A DNA stretch of 64,000 nt from Actinomycetaceae bacterium. GTDB taxonomy: Bacteria > Actinomycetota > Actinomycetes > Actinomycetales > Actinomycetaceae. The translations under genes and the position numbers were made by a program. Each line of letters starts with the position of its first letter. Positions within the stretch are counted from its first letter, which is position 1. Below the pieces are notes generated by a model. That model was not told where the DNA came from, ran no database searches, and saw only the letters and a program-made list of their open reading frames with translations. This document shows positions 18,350 through 26,814 of this stretch, one piece after another. The stretch spans positions 1 through 64,000 of the forward strand of contig JAUNVP010000002.1 of assembly GCA_030537615.1 (NCBI GenBank), in the 5' to 3' direction.

Positions 18350-19228
18350 ATGCGTGAATTCTCGCGACGATCCGTCTTGCTCGCCTCTGGACTCGCCCTC
18401 GCCGGTTGTAGTTCCAGCTCTCCCAGTAGTAGGCCGTCCGCGCTCCCCACTTCCCTCGATACGCCCACACCAACTCCTTCGCCGACGCACCCTCCCTCAC
18501 CGACACCGGTTTTCCCTGCCCTGACGAGCGCTGACATCGATGCCACTGCCGCTGGCTTCGCCAATCGTCAACCGACTGCCTGGGGTTTGGATATTGCCGG
18601 TATCATCCAACGAACCGATGATGCGGGGATTGCGCTCACCCTCGATGCGTGCGGTGGACCGGGAGGAAGCGCGTTCGATCAGTCACTCATTGATTTTCTG
18701 CGCGAACGACAAATACCAGCGACGCTTTTCTTGAATTCTCGCTGGATCGAAGCGAACCTATCGCTGGCACAAGAACTGGCATCCGACGACCTATTCGAGC
18801 TCGGCAATCACGGAACGCGCCACTGCCCACTGTGCGTCACTGGACGTGACGCCTACTGTATTCCAGGGACAGCCACTGCGGCTGAGGCTACCCGCGAGGT
18901 AGCTGACAATCACCTGTACATGGCACAAGAACTGGGCGTAGAACCGCGCCTATTCCGGTCTGGAACAGCTCACTACGACGATGTCGGAATCGACATCTGC
19001 CGAGCGCTTGGCGAAGTGCCTATTGGATTTTCGATTAACGGGGACGGTGGTGCAACCTTTTCACCCGCTCAAGTCGAAAGTGCGGTGAGTACAGCGCACG
19101 CCGGCTCCATCATCATTGCTCACATGAATCAGCCAGAGGGCAATACTGCGGAGGGAATGAAACCCGGGCTTAGTCGACTACTGGATGCCGGCTTTGCCTT
19201 CACCCATCTGCCGACGTTGCCACTGTGA
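18350..19228 (+). CDS. polysaccharide deacetylase-like lipoprotein
   Basis: Predicted lipoprotein of 292 residues. The N terminus REFSRRSVLLASG looks Tat-like and runs into a lipobox LAGC with C20. A Ser/Pro/Thr-rich spacer (21-57) follows. The NodB domain starts near 88 with ALTLDACGG (catalytic Asp), then GNHGTRHCP (metal-binding His pair) and LFRSGTAHYDD. It probably removes acetyl groups from wall or capsule glycans. It begins 9 nt after the exporter permease but has no clear Shine-Dalgarno. Its 3' end overlaps the convergent glycerate kinase gene by 51 bp. Confidence 0.85.
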   Translation: MREFSRRSVLLASGLALAGCSSSSPSSRPSALPTSLDTPTPTPSPTHPPSPTPVFPALTSADIDATAAGFANRQPTAWGLDIAGIIQRTDDAGIALTLDACGGPGGSAFDQSLIDFLRERQIPATLFLNSRWIEANLSLAQELASDDLFELGNHGTRHCPLCVTGRDAYCIPGTATAAEATREVADNHLYMAQELGVEPRLFRSGTAHYDDVGIDICRALGEVPIGFSINGDGGATFSPAQVESAVSTAHAGSIIIAHMNQPEGNTAEGMKPGLSRLLDAGFAFTHLPTLPL

Positions 19229-20341
19229 AAGAAATGTGCGGGCAGCGGCTTCGAGATTACTCTCGCCGTGACGTAATGCGTCACCAAGCGACTGCTCGAT
19301 GGGCGTGATCTGGACGACGGACAGCGCATTATTTGTCAGATCAGCAATGTCCGTTTCATCAACTGTGCCCGCAAAAATGACGAGTGGTTTGCCATACCGT
19401 TGACATAGATCCCACACCCCAGCCGGAGCTTTCCCCGAGAGTGTCTGTGCATCGACTTTTCCTTCACCGGTACAGATAAGATCAGCTTGGCGGATTCGTG
19501 CGGCTAAGTCACCGGCTTGGGCTAAGAGACTGAAACCTCCGGTTAGACGAGCTCCCAGAAACCGCATGAGTGCCCAGCCGAGACCACCAGCCGCCCCCGC
19601 TCCTGCAGTCATCTGGTCACCGCTGACTGGCTGCTCGTCCAATCCGACGACTGTCGCATCACTCAAATGCGTCACGAGCGCATCGAGTTGTTCCACGTCT
19701 GTCGCCGTAGCGCCTTTTTGCGGACCGAATATCGCGGCAGCACCACGCTTTCCCAGCAGTGGATTAGTGACGTCACACGCCACCGTTACATCGATATCGA
19801 AGTTCGCCAATGCGGTTGCGTCAATCGTCTCGACCCGATCAAGATTTCGCGGATGCGGAGAGACGGTATCGCCGTGTTCATCGAGGAGGCGAACACCGAG
19901 AGCTACGAGCATTCCTGCTCCACCATCGGTGGTTGCTGACCCTCCGAGACCAATAATCAAGCGAGTAGCGCCAGCTCCGAGGGCGTGGTCGATAAGTTGA
20001 CCGACACCGCCAGAGTGCGCAGACAGCGGATCATGAATTTCACGATCAATACGTTCAAGGCCGATGGCTTGCGCAATTTCAATGACTGCAAGATCTTTGC
20101 TCCTCACATAGTGCGCAGAAAGCGCTTCACCATTTGGACCGTCTACGGCGACGGTGATGAAATCCCCCTCTCCGATCGCCGTTCGGTAAACTTCAGCAAA
20201 TCCCTCACCCCCATCAGACAGCGGAATGATTTCAGTGAGAATAGAAGAATCTGCTTCGCGGCATCCGCGGGCAATCGCTTCACCGGCTGCGCGTGCCGTG
20301 AGAGAGCCCTTAAAAGAATCCGGGGCGATTAGAACGCGCAT
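19178..20341 (-). CDS. glxK: glycerate kinase
   Basis: Kinase of the GarK/GlxK family that phosphorylates D-glycerate to 2- or 3-phosphoglycerate. Typical blocks: VLIAPDSFKGSLTA at the N terminus, IIPLSDGGEGF, LIIGLGGSATTDGG and CDVTNPLLG. Length 387 is normal. It is the last gene of a minus-strand operon (nanA-nanK-nanE-esterase-glxK), 2 nt after the esterase gene. No step of sialate breakdown yields glycerate, so its presence hints at a second glycerate-forming substrate or a patchwork operon. The stop codon lies inside the convergent deacetylase gene. Confidence 0.92.
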   Translation of the reverse strand: MRVLIAPDSFKGSLTARAAGEAIARGCREADSSILTEIIPLSDGGEGFAEVYRTAIGEGDFITVAVDGPNGEALSAHYVRSKDLAVIEIAQAIGLERIDREIHDPLSAHSGGVGQLIDHALGAGATRLIIGLGGSATTDGGAGMLVALGVRLLDEHGDTVSPHPRNLDRVETIDATALANFDIDVTVACDVTNPLLGKRGAAAIFGPQKGATATDVEQLDALVTHLSDATVVGLDEQPVSGDQMTAGAGAAGGLGWALMRFLGARLTGGFSLLAQAGDLAARIRQADLICTGEGKVDAQTLSGKAPAGVWDLCQRYGKPLVIFAGTVDETDIADLTNNALSVVQITPIEQSLGDALRHGESNLEAAARTFLSQWQRRQMGEGKAGIQ

Positions 20342-20343
20342 AG

Positions 20344-21354
20344 TTACTCTCGGTTTCCTCTACCGCGTGTCCGTGCGTCCTCACCCCACGAATTGAACCA
20401 GTCAATCTGACGCATCAGCTGATGGAATCCCCCGCCCTCATGACCGTTATAGGGGTATACGGTCATTTCTTTGCTTCCGCGATACTCGTTGAACATGCCG
20501 TACGTAGTTGATGGCGGACACGTCGTATCCATGAGTCCAACAGAAAATAGGCCCGGAGTGTCGTTGATTCTGGCGAAGTTGACAGCGTCGAAATAGGCGA
20601 GGACGTGCATGGTCTGCTCGACCCGCGCTGAGAACACAGACAGGTAGCGGCGGATTTCCCGATACGGGTTGTCATCAGTGAGTTCAATTGCCCGACGATA
20701 GTCGCAGAGGAAAGCGACGTCGGAGGCGATTGCTCGCACTCCGTAGTGCAAGGCACTGGCCATGACGGCAAGACCGCCGCCTTGCGAAGCTCCGGCGAGA
20801 AATACTCGCGAAGGATCAACGCAGTCGAGAGTGAGCGCGGCATCGATCGCTCGGACTGCGTCAGTAATGAGACGCCGGTAGTAGTAGGTGTCCCGATCGT
20901 CGATACCATTCGTCATGAAACCACGTGCGTGTCCTGAGGACGGATGCGGATCGGGAGTATCGCCCCCGCTGCCCCAATCTCCGCCTTGACCGCGCGAGTC
21001 CATCAGTAGATGAACAAATCCGGCAGCCGACCAGTGTGGACGCTCGCCCGGTCGCCCGCGGCCTCCTCCGTATCCCTGGTAGGTGATGATGACCGGCAGG
21101 TTCGTGCGCGAGAGGAACCCTGTTGGTCCAGATAGCCACGCTCGTATCGGGTCGCCGTTAAAGCCGGGAAACGTCAGGTCGTAGTAGTCGAGGGTTTCGA
21201 AAGGGGTTGCTACCTCGGTCAGTTCTGGTTGCCAGTCGGCTCGCGTTCGCGATTGCTCGATAGTTGTGTGCCAGAATTCCTCAAAGTCTGCCGGCTTTTG
21301 AACACTCGGTCGATAGACTTTCAGTTCATCGAGATCAAGATCTGTAACCGCCAT
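20344..21354 (-). CDS. acetyl xylan esterase / cephalosporin C deacetylase family (AXE1)
   Basis: Alpha/beta hydrolase of 336 residues without a signal peptide. Seen: the oxyanion region VIITYQGYGGGRG (about 84-96), RGQGGDWGSGGDTPDP, the nucleophile elbow GASQGGG, LMDTTCPPSTTYG before the acid, and the catalytic His in YNGHEGGG. Family members remove acetyl esters from sugars. Lying 5 nt after nanE in the nan operon, a reasonable role is to strip O-acetyl groups from imported O-acetylated sialic acid in the cytosol. That is inference; an acetylated oligosaccharide is another option. Confidence 0.88.
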   Translation of the reverse strand: MAVTDLDLDELKVYRPSVQKPADFEEFWHTTIEQSRTRADWQPELTEVATPFETLDYYDLTFPGFNGDPIRAWLSGPTGFLSRTNLPVIITYQGYGGGRGRPGERPHWSAAGFVHLLMDSRGQGGDWGSGGDTPDPHPSSGHARGFMTNGIDDRDTYYYRRLITDAVRAIDAALTLDCVDPSRVFLAGASQGGGLAVMASALHYGVRAIASDVAFLCDYRRAIELTDDNPYREIRRYLSVFSARVEQTMHVLAYFDAVNFARINDTPGLFSVGLMDTTCPPSTTYGMFNEYRGSKEMTVYPYNGHEGGGFHQLMRQIDWFNSWGEDARTRGRGNRE

Positions 21355-21359
21355 ACCCT

Positions 21360-22052
21360 CTACTGTATGACAGCGTTAAACCATTTCGTGATCGATGTCG
21401 GATGCGTAATTGCCGTTCCGACACAAGCCGCGTGGATTGGACGCTGCCACACGTCGGCGAGCTGTTCGACCGTGTGAATACGGCCTTCGACAACGATCGG
21501 CTTTTTGATTGCATCACACACGGCATCAATGAATTCGAAATCGGGTCCGTCAGTCTTGGGTCGATCGGGGGTGTAGCCGCCGAGGGTCGTTCCGATGAGA
21601 TCTGCTCCCGCGTCCTCGGCTGCCAAGGCGTCATCGAGTGAACCGCAATCTGCCATGACGGCAACACCGGGGAATTCGTCGTGGATTGCCCTACACGCAT
21701 CGGCGAATGTCCCTCCCAACCGCGGGCGCGATGTGGCGTCGATAGCCACGATCGAGGCGCCTGCCAACGCACATGCGCGCGCATGCGCAACTGATGGGGT
21801 GATGTAGACCCCGTCATGACCGTATTTGATGAGACCGACAATGGGCACCTCAACCGCTTGACGCGCGGCAGCAATATCGGTCACTCCCTGGACGCGAACG
21901 GCTACTGCACCGCCGGCGACAACCGCCTGGCACATGCGAGCGGTCACTTCCGGAGTTCGTAGCGGCTCACCGGGGTAGGCTTGTGCGGATACGATGAGGC
22001 CGCGCGTAGCGGCAATAATGCCCTCGATAGTGATGTCAGTTTGATGCGTCAT
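21360..22052 (-). CDS. nanE: N-acetylmannosamine-6-phosphate 2-epimerase
   Basis: TIM-barrel epimerase (230 residues) that turns ManNAc-6-P into GlcNAc-6-P, the third step of sialate use. Blocks: GLIVSAQAYPGEPL at the N terminus, GAVAVRVQGVTDI, IVGLIKYGHDGVYITP, ASIVAIDATSRPR and VEGRIHTVEQL. I set the start at ATG 22052, where CGGAGTACACC gives the ribosome site. The longer frame to 22271 runs inside nanK and is not real. It overlaps the nanK 3' end by 17 bp. GlcNAc-6-P would then need NagA and NagB, which are not in this window. Confidence 0.94.
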   Translation of the reverse strand: MTHQTDITIEGIIAATRGLIVSAQAYPGEPLRTPEVTARMCQAVVAGGAVAVRVQGVTDIAAARQAVEVPIVGLIKYGHDGVYITPSVAHARACALAGASIVAIDATSRPRLGGTFADACRAIHDEFPGVAVMADCGSLDDALAAEDAGADLIGTTLGGYTPDRPKTDGPDFEFIDAVCDAIKKPIVVEGRIHTVEQLADVWQRPIHAACVGTAITHPTSITKWFNAVIQ

Positions 22053-23013
22053 GGTGTACTCCGCGATAGAGACTGTCAGCGAGTTGGGCGGCACCAATGA
22101 GTGCCGCGGATGATCCGAGAGTGGCTGGGACGAGCGGCGTGTTCGCGAGAGGAGGCATGAGTTGGCTCGCGTAACCTGCCCGTAGCGGTTCCCAATAGAG
22201 GTTGCCCGCTCGCGCGAGTCCACCTCCGAGGATGACGATATCGGGATCGAAACTATTGACGAGGCCGGCAATAATCTCGCCGGTTGCGGTGGCAGCTTCT
22301 GCCAGTACTGTCCGGGCGAGTTCGTCCTCGGCTATGGCTTGTTGTTCGAGATCGCGAGCATCAGTGGCATTGCCTCCGCGAGCGTTAAACCATCGGGTCA
22401 TCCCCGGCCCCGACGCAATGGCTTCCAGATGCCCGTCGCACCCACACGAGCAGCGATATCCGCGACCGTAGGGGGTAACGATGTGTCCGACGTGCCCAGC
22501 GAGGCCGCGCGAGCCGCGCACAATGTCACCGTTGAGGGTGAGTGCTCCCCCGATCCCCGTTCCGACGGCAACCATGAGAGCTGACTGAGCTCCGGTACCC
22601 GCACCGAATAGGGCCTCTCCGCGAGCGTGCGCGTGGACGTCATTTTCGATTACGACGGGGAGGCTGACGGCCTGCTCAACGATGTCCGCGAGTGGTGTTC
22701 CAGCCCATCCGGGGATGGCATCGGTGGCGGAGACGATCATGCGCCCATCCGGGTCGATCACTCCGGCACTCCCGATCCCCACGGCAATGGGGTTTGAGTC
22801 GCCGGTAGCTTCCGCTATGCGTTTGATGAGGGCAACGACCTCGTCGGCGACGTGATTCCCTCCGGTGGCAGGGGTCGCTGTTGTCCACGCGGGATCGGAG
22901 GTCACGAGGGGTTCGTCGGTGGGCTCGTCGCGCTCACTGTGGGATGGAAGTGTGACGAGCCCACCTGCGATTTTTGTGCCACCGATATCGATAGTGATAA
23001 TCGAGGAATTCAT
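22036..23013 (-). CDS. nanK: N-acetylmannosamine kinase, ROK family
   Basis: ROK sugar kinase of 325 residues. The N terminus has the phosphate-binding DIGGTK (9-14); GIGSAGVIDPDG and VENDVHAHARGEALFGAG follow; the ROK zinc site CSCGCDGHLE is present. Between nanA and nanE it is best assigned as the ManNAc kinase that makes ManNAc-6-P. It starts 2 nt after nanA, so the genes are translationally close. ROK specificity cannot be read from sequence alone, and glucokinase-like activity is possible. Confidence 0.88.
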   Translation of the reverse strand: MNSSIITIDIGGTKIAGGLVTLPSHSERDEPTDEPLVTSDPAWTTATPATGGNHVADEVVALIKRIAEATGDSNPIAVGIGSAGVIDPDGRMIVSATDAIPGWAGTPLADIVEQAVSLPVVIENDVHAHARGEALFGAGTGAQSALMVAVGTGIGGALTLNGDIVRGSRGLAGHVGHIVTPYGRGYRCSCGCDGHLEAIASGPGMTRWFNARGGNATDARDLEQQAIAEDELARTVLAEAATATGEIIAGLVNSFDPDIVILGGGLARAGNLYWEPLRAGYASQLMPPLANTPLVPATLGSSAALIGAAQLADSLYRGVHHDASN

Positions 23014-23015
23014 GG

Positions 23016-23933
23016 TTACAGTATGTCGTTTTCCCGCAGGATCTTTTCAATAGCGGTGACATTATCTCCGCTTAAGGCGACAACCGGTTCAGGCATTCGA
23101 TTTGAGGTGAATATTCCCATCAGCGCAAGCGCCGTCTTAAACGACCCCACGCCGGCCCCGTAGCCCGTCACTCCGCTGGTGACGGTGGCAATGCGCATGA
23201 GTTTAGCGAGTCGATCCTGCTCGGTGCGCACAGTCTCCCAATCCCCAGCTTGGTAAGCGTTCCATTGGCGTACATAGGCTGCAGGATCAATATTGCCGAG
23301 GCCAGGAACACAGCCATCCGCCCCTGACATGTAGGCTCCGTCGACGACGACCTCATGACCGGTCAAGAGAGTGAGCGGCCTGCCTGCAGCCTCGTTGTCT
23401 TGGACGAGGAAACGGAACGATACGTCATCTCCCGAGGAATCCTTAACACCGTCAATAACCCCGTCGCGTCCCAGCCGGATGAGCATGTCCACCGGGAGTT
23501 TGACGTGAACACAGACAGGAATGTCATACGCGAACAACGGCAGATCAACCGCGGCGCGGATGAGGCGGAAATGTTGTTCGATTTCCGCCATCCCACCGAG
23601 TGCGTAGAACGGAGCTGTGGCAACGATCGCATCGGCACCAAGTTCAGCCGCTACTCGCGCATGCTCGATCACCCGGTTCGTTTGCGTATCGATACAACCG
23701 ACGAGGACGGGGACACGACCGGCAACGATACTCATCGTCGCTTCGATAATCTCGCGTCTGCGTTCATCGGTGGAGAACACCACTTCACCGGATGAGCCGA
23801 GAATAAACAGCGCGTGAACTCCTGCATCAATCATGTGGTTGAGCGAGCGCTCAAAGCTGGCGATATCGAAGTCACCCGATTCCGTTAACGGGGTGACGAC
23901 GGGAGGGATAACGCCCTGGAAAGTTTGAGACAT
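23016..23933 (-). CDS. nanA: N-acetylneuraminate lyase (DHDPS/NAL family)
   Basis: Class I aldolase of 305 residues, expected to split N-acetylneuraminate into ManNAc and pyruvate. The TIM barrel shows GVIPPVVTPLTESG, the substrate-carboxylate loop LGSSGEV, catalytic Tyr136 in LFAYDIP and Schiff-base Lys164 in DGVKDSS. The family also includes dihydrodipicolinate synthase and sugar-acid aldolases; the clustering with nanK and nanE favours the lyase. ATG 23933 follows AGAAAGAAAAACC. It heads the minus-strand operon and is divergent from the importer across a dyad-rich region. Confidence 0.88.
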   Translation of the reverse strand: MSQTFQGVIPPVVTPLTESGDFDIASFERSLNHMIDAGVHALFILGSSGEVVFSTDERRREIIEATMSIVAGRVPVLVGCIDTQTNRVIEHARVAAELGADAIVATAPFYALGGMAEIEQHFRLIRAAVDLPLFAYDIPVCVHVKLPVDMLIRLGRDGVIDGVKDSSGDDVSFRFLVQDNEAAGRPLTLLTGHEVVVDGAYMSGADGCVPGLGNIDPAAYVRQWNAYQAGDWETVRTEQDRLAKLMRIATVTSGVTGYGAGVGSFKTALALMGIFTSNRMPEPVVALSGDNVTAIEKILRENDIL

Positions 23934-23954
23934 GGTTTTTCTTTCTAGGCTGAT

Positions 23955-23981
23955 GACATAGCTTTTGAGCAGGGCTATGTC
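23955..23981. repeat. Inverted repeat in the nanA 5' leader
   Basis: Perfect 8-bp arms gacatagc (23955-23962) and gctatgtc (23974-23981), 11 nt apart, 21 bases upstream of the nanA start codon. It could be an operator or an mRNA hairpin close to the nanA ribosome site. Confidence 0.5.
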
Positions 23982-24033
23982 GTTAGGTTAAGGATTGGGA
24001 ATATCTCCGTAAATACTCCGTTATTAACCTAAC
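23982..24033. promoter_or_regulatory. 10-bp inverted repeat flanking a 32-nt core, nan/sat divergent promoter
   Basis: Arms gttaggttaa (23982-23991) and ttaacctaac (24024-24033) match perfectly and bracket an AT-rich 32-nt core. The spacing is about four helical turns centre to centre, fitting two half-sites for one dimer pair or for a looping repressor. It lies between nanA and the importer. Confidence 0.5.
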
Positions 24034-24038
24034 ACACA

Positions 24039-24057
24039 TAAGATGTCTGATATCTTA
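24039..24057. promoter_or_regulatory. Candidate operator 1 for the sialate regulator
   Basis: A 19-bp dyad with 6-bp arms taagat/atctta around gtctgat. It contains the 10-mer gatgtctgat (24042-24051), which is repeated exactly in operator 2 at 24152-24161. A second dyad follows directly (tctgacg 24058-24064, cgtcaga 24077-24083). A FadR-type regulator is encoded at 31435, at the end of the importer operon, and is the natural candidate to bind here. Confidence 0.55.
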
Positions 24058-24143
24058 TCTGACGAACATTAGCTTACGTCAGAAGATGCGACCAGCTTGC
24101 ATATTACAAGCGCCCAATCGTTACAAATTGGTTACACGAGAAG

Positions 24144-24158
24144 AGACATCTGATGTCT
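24144..24158. promoter_or_regulatory. Candidate operator 2 for the sialate regulator
   Basis: A 15-bp palindrome, agacatc-t-gatgtct, 50 bases before the importer start codon. It carries the same gatgtctgat 10-mer as operator 1. Its place near the expected plus-strand promoter suggests repression of the importer genes. Confidence 0.55.
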
Positions 24159-24208
24159 GATGTATGTTACTGTTCGATAGTAAGTCGACACCCAATGGAG
24201 GGCAAGAA

Positions 24209-25810
24209 ATGAAGAAGAATCTTCGTTTACCTGCGTTGCTAGCGAGTTTAGCTCTCGCCACGAGCGGTATCGCCGGTTGCAGCGGAGGATCACCAGACGC
24301 AACACCCGACTCAGCGGGACAAGATCAAGTGTTACGAGTAGTTCATGGGAAAGGCGGTGTCGATAAAATTGATTTCCCCTGGCTTACCGTCGGCTCTCTT
24401 CCAATTACCTTGCTGTATCAGCCTCTTGTAATTGCCGATGGTACGCTCCGTGAAGTTTCGCCCGCTCTGGCTAAATCATGGGAAGTCTCCGAAGATGAAA
24501 AGACGTATACATTCACTCTCGGAGACCAAAAATGGGACGACGGCGAGCCCGTAACTGGCTCTGACGTTGTTTGGTCTGTCAATACCGCACTAAAAGCACC
24601 GAAAGTGGCGGGTCTCTACACCGACATGTTTAAGAAACTCGAAGGCGGTATGGCTGTAGCAGACGGTAGTGCTGAGAGCATTTCAGGAGTTAGCGGCGAC
24701 GGCCAAACCGTCTCCTTCACGCTTGAAGCACCCGATGTCGATTTTCTGCCAGTCATGGCACAATTCATGATTCTCCCCGAACATCTCCTTAAGGACACTG
24801 ATCCACTCCACCTAGACACTGATCCCCTATGGTCGAAGCCCGTAGGAAATGGGATTTATAAGCTAAAAGAACTCAATCCTGGAAACTTCATTGAGTACGA
24901 AGTGTCCGACACGCACGAAGGACCAACTCCAACCTTCTCGAGTGTTGTCATTCAGGGATCTGCTGATCCCGTGTCAGATGCTCAGTCGGGAAAGATTGAT
25001 TACTTCAACACAAATGATGTGTCCATTGTTAACCGTATGGCTAACGTTGATTCCTTTGTAGGGCATGAAGTTGAATCGCTTTTTTATCGATATTTTGTCG
25101 TAAATGTTAAGGATAATCCTCGGATGCAAGACCCGAAAGTTCGGGAAGCTCTGATGTACGCAATAGATCGCGACAGCCTTGCGACGAACGTGTATTCGGG
25201 GGTTGCAGGAGAACTCATCACGGGGGTTCCCGCTTCCAATTCCGATCTCTTCTGGAGCGGTGCTAACGAATATAAATACGATCCAGAAAAAGCTAAATCG
25301 CTTCTCGAAGCCGCATCATACGATTTCAGCCAGCCCCTGCGATTGCGTTTCTATTATGAAGATGATGTCTCACGTCAATTCATGACTGCTATTTCGCAAC
25401 AGCTCCAAGACATCGGTATGGAAGTTGAGCTACTCAAGTTCCAGGGAGATTCCACAACAGAACTCTTTGAGACTCGCAACTACGACATCGCTCTGAAAGG
25501 TTTCTCAGCGTTTAGCGTCTCCCAATGGTACGGCGAATACACACTTTCGAACTTCGAGTCTGTTTTCGGCGAGCATCCGGACATGATTGCAATCAATGAC
25601 CGCATGCAAAACGCTACTAATGAGGATGAGCGTAAAGAGGCGATTCTAGACGCTCAAAAGTGGGAACAGGAAAACAACTATAAGCTCCCCATGTTTACTC
25701 TTCCCAACTATATCTTCATTTCAAACCGCATTAAGACACCGGATATTACGTGGGGGAATCCTTTCTACGTTTTCGACAACCACATTGCTGAGTGGGAAAT
25801 CGACAAGTAG
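24209..25810 (+). CDS. ABC transporter substrate-binding lipoprotein, SBP5 family (sialate-type SatA/SiaE)
   Basis: Extracellular solute receptor of 533 residues, lipid-anchored at C24 of the lipobox GIAGC. The SBP_bac_5 fold is recognisable from LAKSWEVSEDEKTYTF, GEPVTGSDVVWSV, NPRMQDPKVREALMYAIDRD and YDPEKAKSLLEAA. Most relatives bind peptides or nickel, but SBP5 importers next to nanA, nanK and nanE (SatABCD of Haemophilus ducreyi, SiaEFGI of Corynebacterium) carry sialic acid, and the context here fits that. ATG 24209 has a strong GGAGGG site. First gene of an operon running to 29739 or 31184. Confidence 0.85.
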   Translation: MKKNLRLPALLASLALATSGIAGCSGGSPDATPDSAGQDQVLRVVHGKGGVDKIDFPWLTVGSLPITLLYQPLVIADGTLREVSPALAKSWEVSEDEKTYTFTLGDQKWDDGEPVTGSDVVWSVNTALKAPKVAGLYTDMFKKLEGGMAVADGSAESISGVSGDGQTVSFTLEAPDVDFLPVMAQFMILPEHLLKDTDPLHLDTDPLWSKPVGNGIYKLKELNPGNFIEYEVSDTHEGPTPTFSSVVIQGSADPVSDAQSGKIDYFNTNDVSIVNRMANVDSFVGHEVESLFYRYFVVNVKDNPRMQDPKVREALMYAIDRDSLATNVYSGVAGELITGVPASNSDLFWSGANEYKYDPEKAKSLLEAASYDFSQPLRLRFYYEDDVSRQFMTAISQQLQDIGMEVELLKFQGDSTTELFETRNYDIALKGFSAFSVSQWYGEYTLSNFESVFGEHPDMIAINDRMQNATNEDERKEAILDAQKWEQENNYKLPMFTLPNYIFISNRIKTPDITWGNPFYVFDNHIAEWEIDK

Positions 25811-25840
25811 GAAATAGTAGCCGGATAGCGAGGACGAAAA

Positions 25841-26794
25841 GTGACCAACTTCATTATTCGAAAACTGCTGTTGCTAGTGCCAATGAGCCTCGGAGTTTCG
25901 ATGATTATATTCTTCGCTATCCGGCTCTCACCGGTTGATCCAATCAACATTATGGCCACGCCAGATCAGAACCTCTCTCCAGAAAAACTCGAGGAGCTCC
26001 GACAATCACTTGGGTTGAATGACCCACTCATCCTGCAATACCTCAGATGGTTAAAAGACGTTCTTACCGGGAACTGGGGTAACTCTATTCAAACTGGACA
26101 ACCAGTTACCGAGATTATTGCAGCGAGATTTCCCGCAACTCTCGAAATTATGGGATGGGCACTAATACTATCGACCATCATCGGTATAAGTTGGGGTCTT
26201 CTAAGCGCAGCCTTTCAGAACAGCATCATCGACCATCTCGGACGATTCATGACAGTCATGGGCATTGCTGTCCCCGGATTCTTCCTCGGAATAATCGTAA
26301 TCCAGGTCTTTGCTTACAAACTCGAATGGTTCAACCCCGGAGGTCGCATCTATCCTGGTGAATACACTTTCTTTGATCGAGCCCCAAACCTTGTATTGCC
26401 AGTACTAACCTTAACCTTCGGTTTGATTGGCGTTCTTATTCGCTACACTCGAAATTCCGCGCTTGACGTCATGGCCAAGGACTACATTAAGACCGCACGT
26501 TCAAAAGGAATTAGTGAACGCCAAGTCTATTTGCGCCACGTCCTGCGCAATTCACTTGGCCCCGTCCTCGTCATCCTTGTCTTTCGTTTACCAAGTTTGG
26601 TCGGTGGCTCAGTTCTCGTGGAGACCATCTTCAAATGGCCCGGTATTGGATCAACTATCGTCACATCGATCTCTTCGTCGGATTATCCCGTGATCATGAT
26701 TACTTCAATGATGGTAGCTCTTGCAATTCTTGTGGCGAGCTTCCTTGTCGACGTTGTTAAGGCAATTGTTGATCCCCGCATACGGTTGAGCTAG
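25841..26794 (+). CDS. ABC importer permease, DppB-like
   Basis: Integral membrane permease of 317 residues with about six spans. Family blocks: MIIFFAIRLSPVDPINIM near the N terminus, LRQSLGLNDPL, and the coupling-helix stretch ARSKGISERQVYLRHVLRNS (about 220-239). It begins at GTG 25841 with GAGGACGAAAA upstream, 30 nt after the binding protein gene. It pairs with the DppC-like permease to make the pore of the presumed sialate importer. Confidence 0.93.
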   Translation: MTNFIIRKLLLLVPMSLGVSMIIFFAIRLSPVDPINIMATPDQNLSPEKLEELRQSLGLNDPLILQYLRWLKDVLTGNWGNSIQTGQPVTEIIAARFPATLEIMGWALILSTIIGISWGLLSAAFQNSIIDHLGRFMTVMGIAVPGFFLGIIVIQVFAYKLEWFNPGGRIYPGEYTFFDRAPNLVLPVLTLTFGLIGVLIRYTRNSALDVMAKDYIKTARSKGISERQVYLRHVLRNSLGPVLVILVFRLPSLVGGSVLVETIFKWPGIGSTIVTSISSSDYPVIMITSMMVALAILVASFLVDVVKAIVDPRIRLS

Positions 26795-26814
26795 TTAGAG
26801 AGAGTGATTTTGTC

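Noticed and set aside
21360-22271. Longer NanE reading to 22271
   Set aside because: The added 73 residues read through nanK out of frame and are Ser/Arg-rich; the conserved fold starts after ATG 22052.
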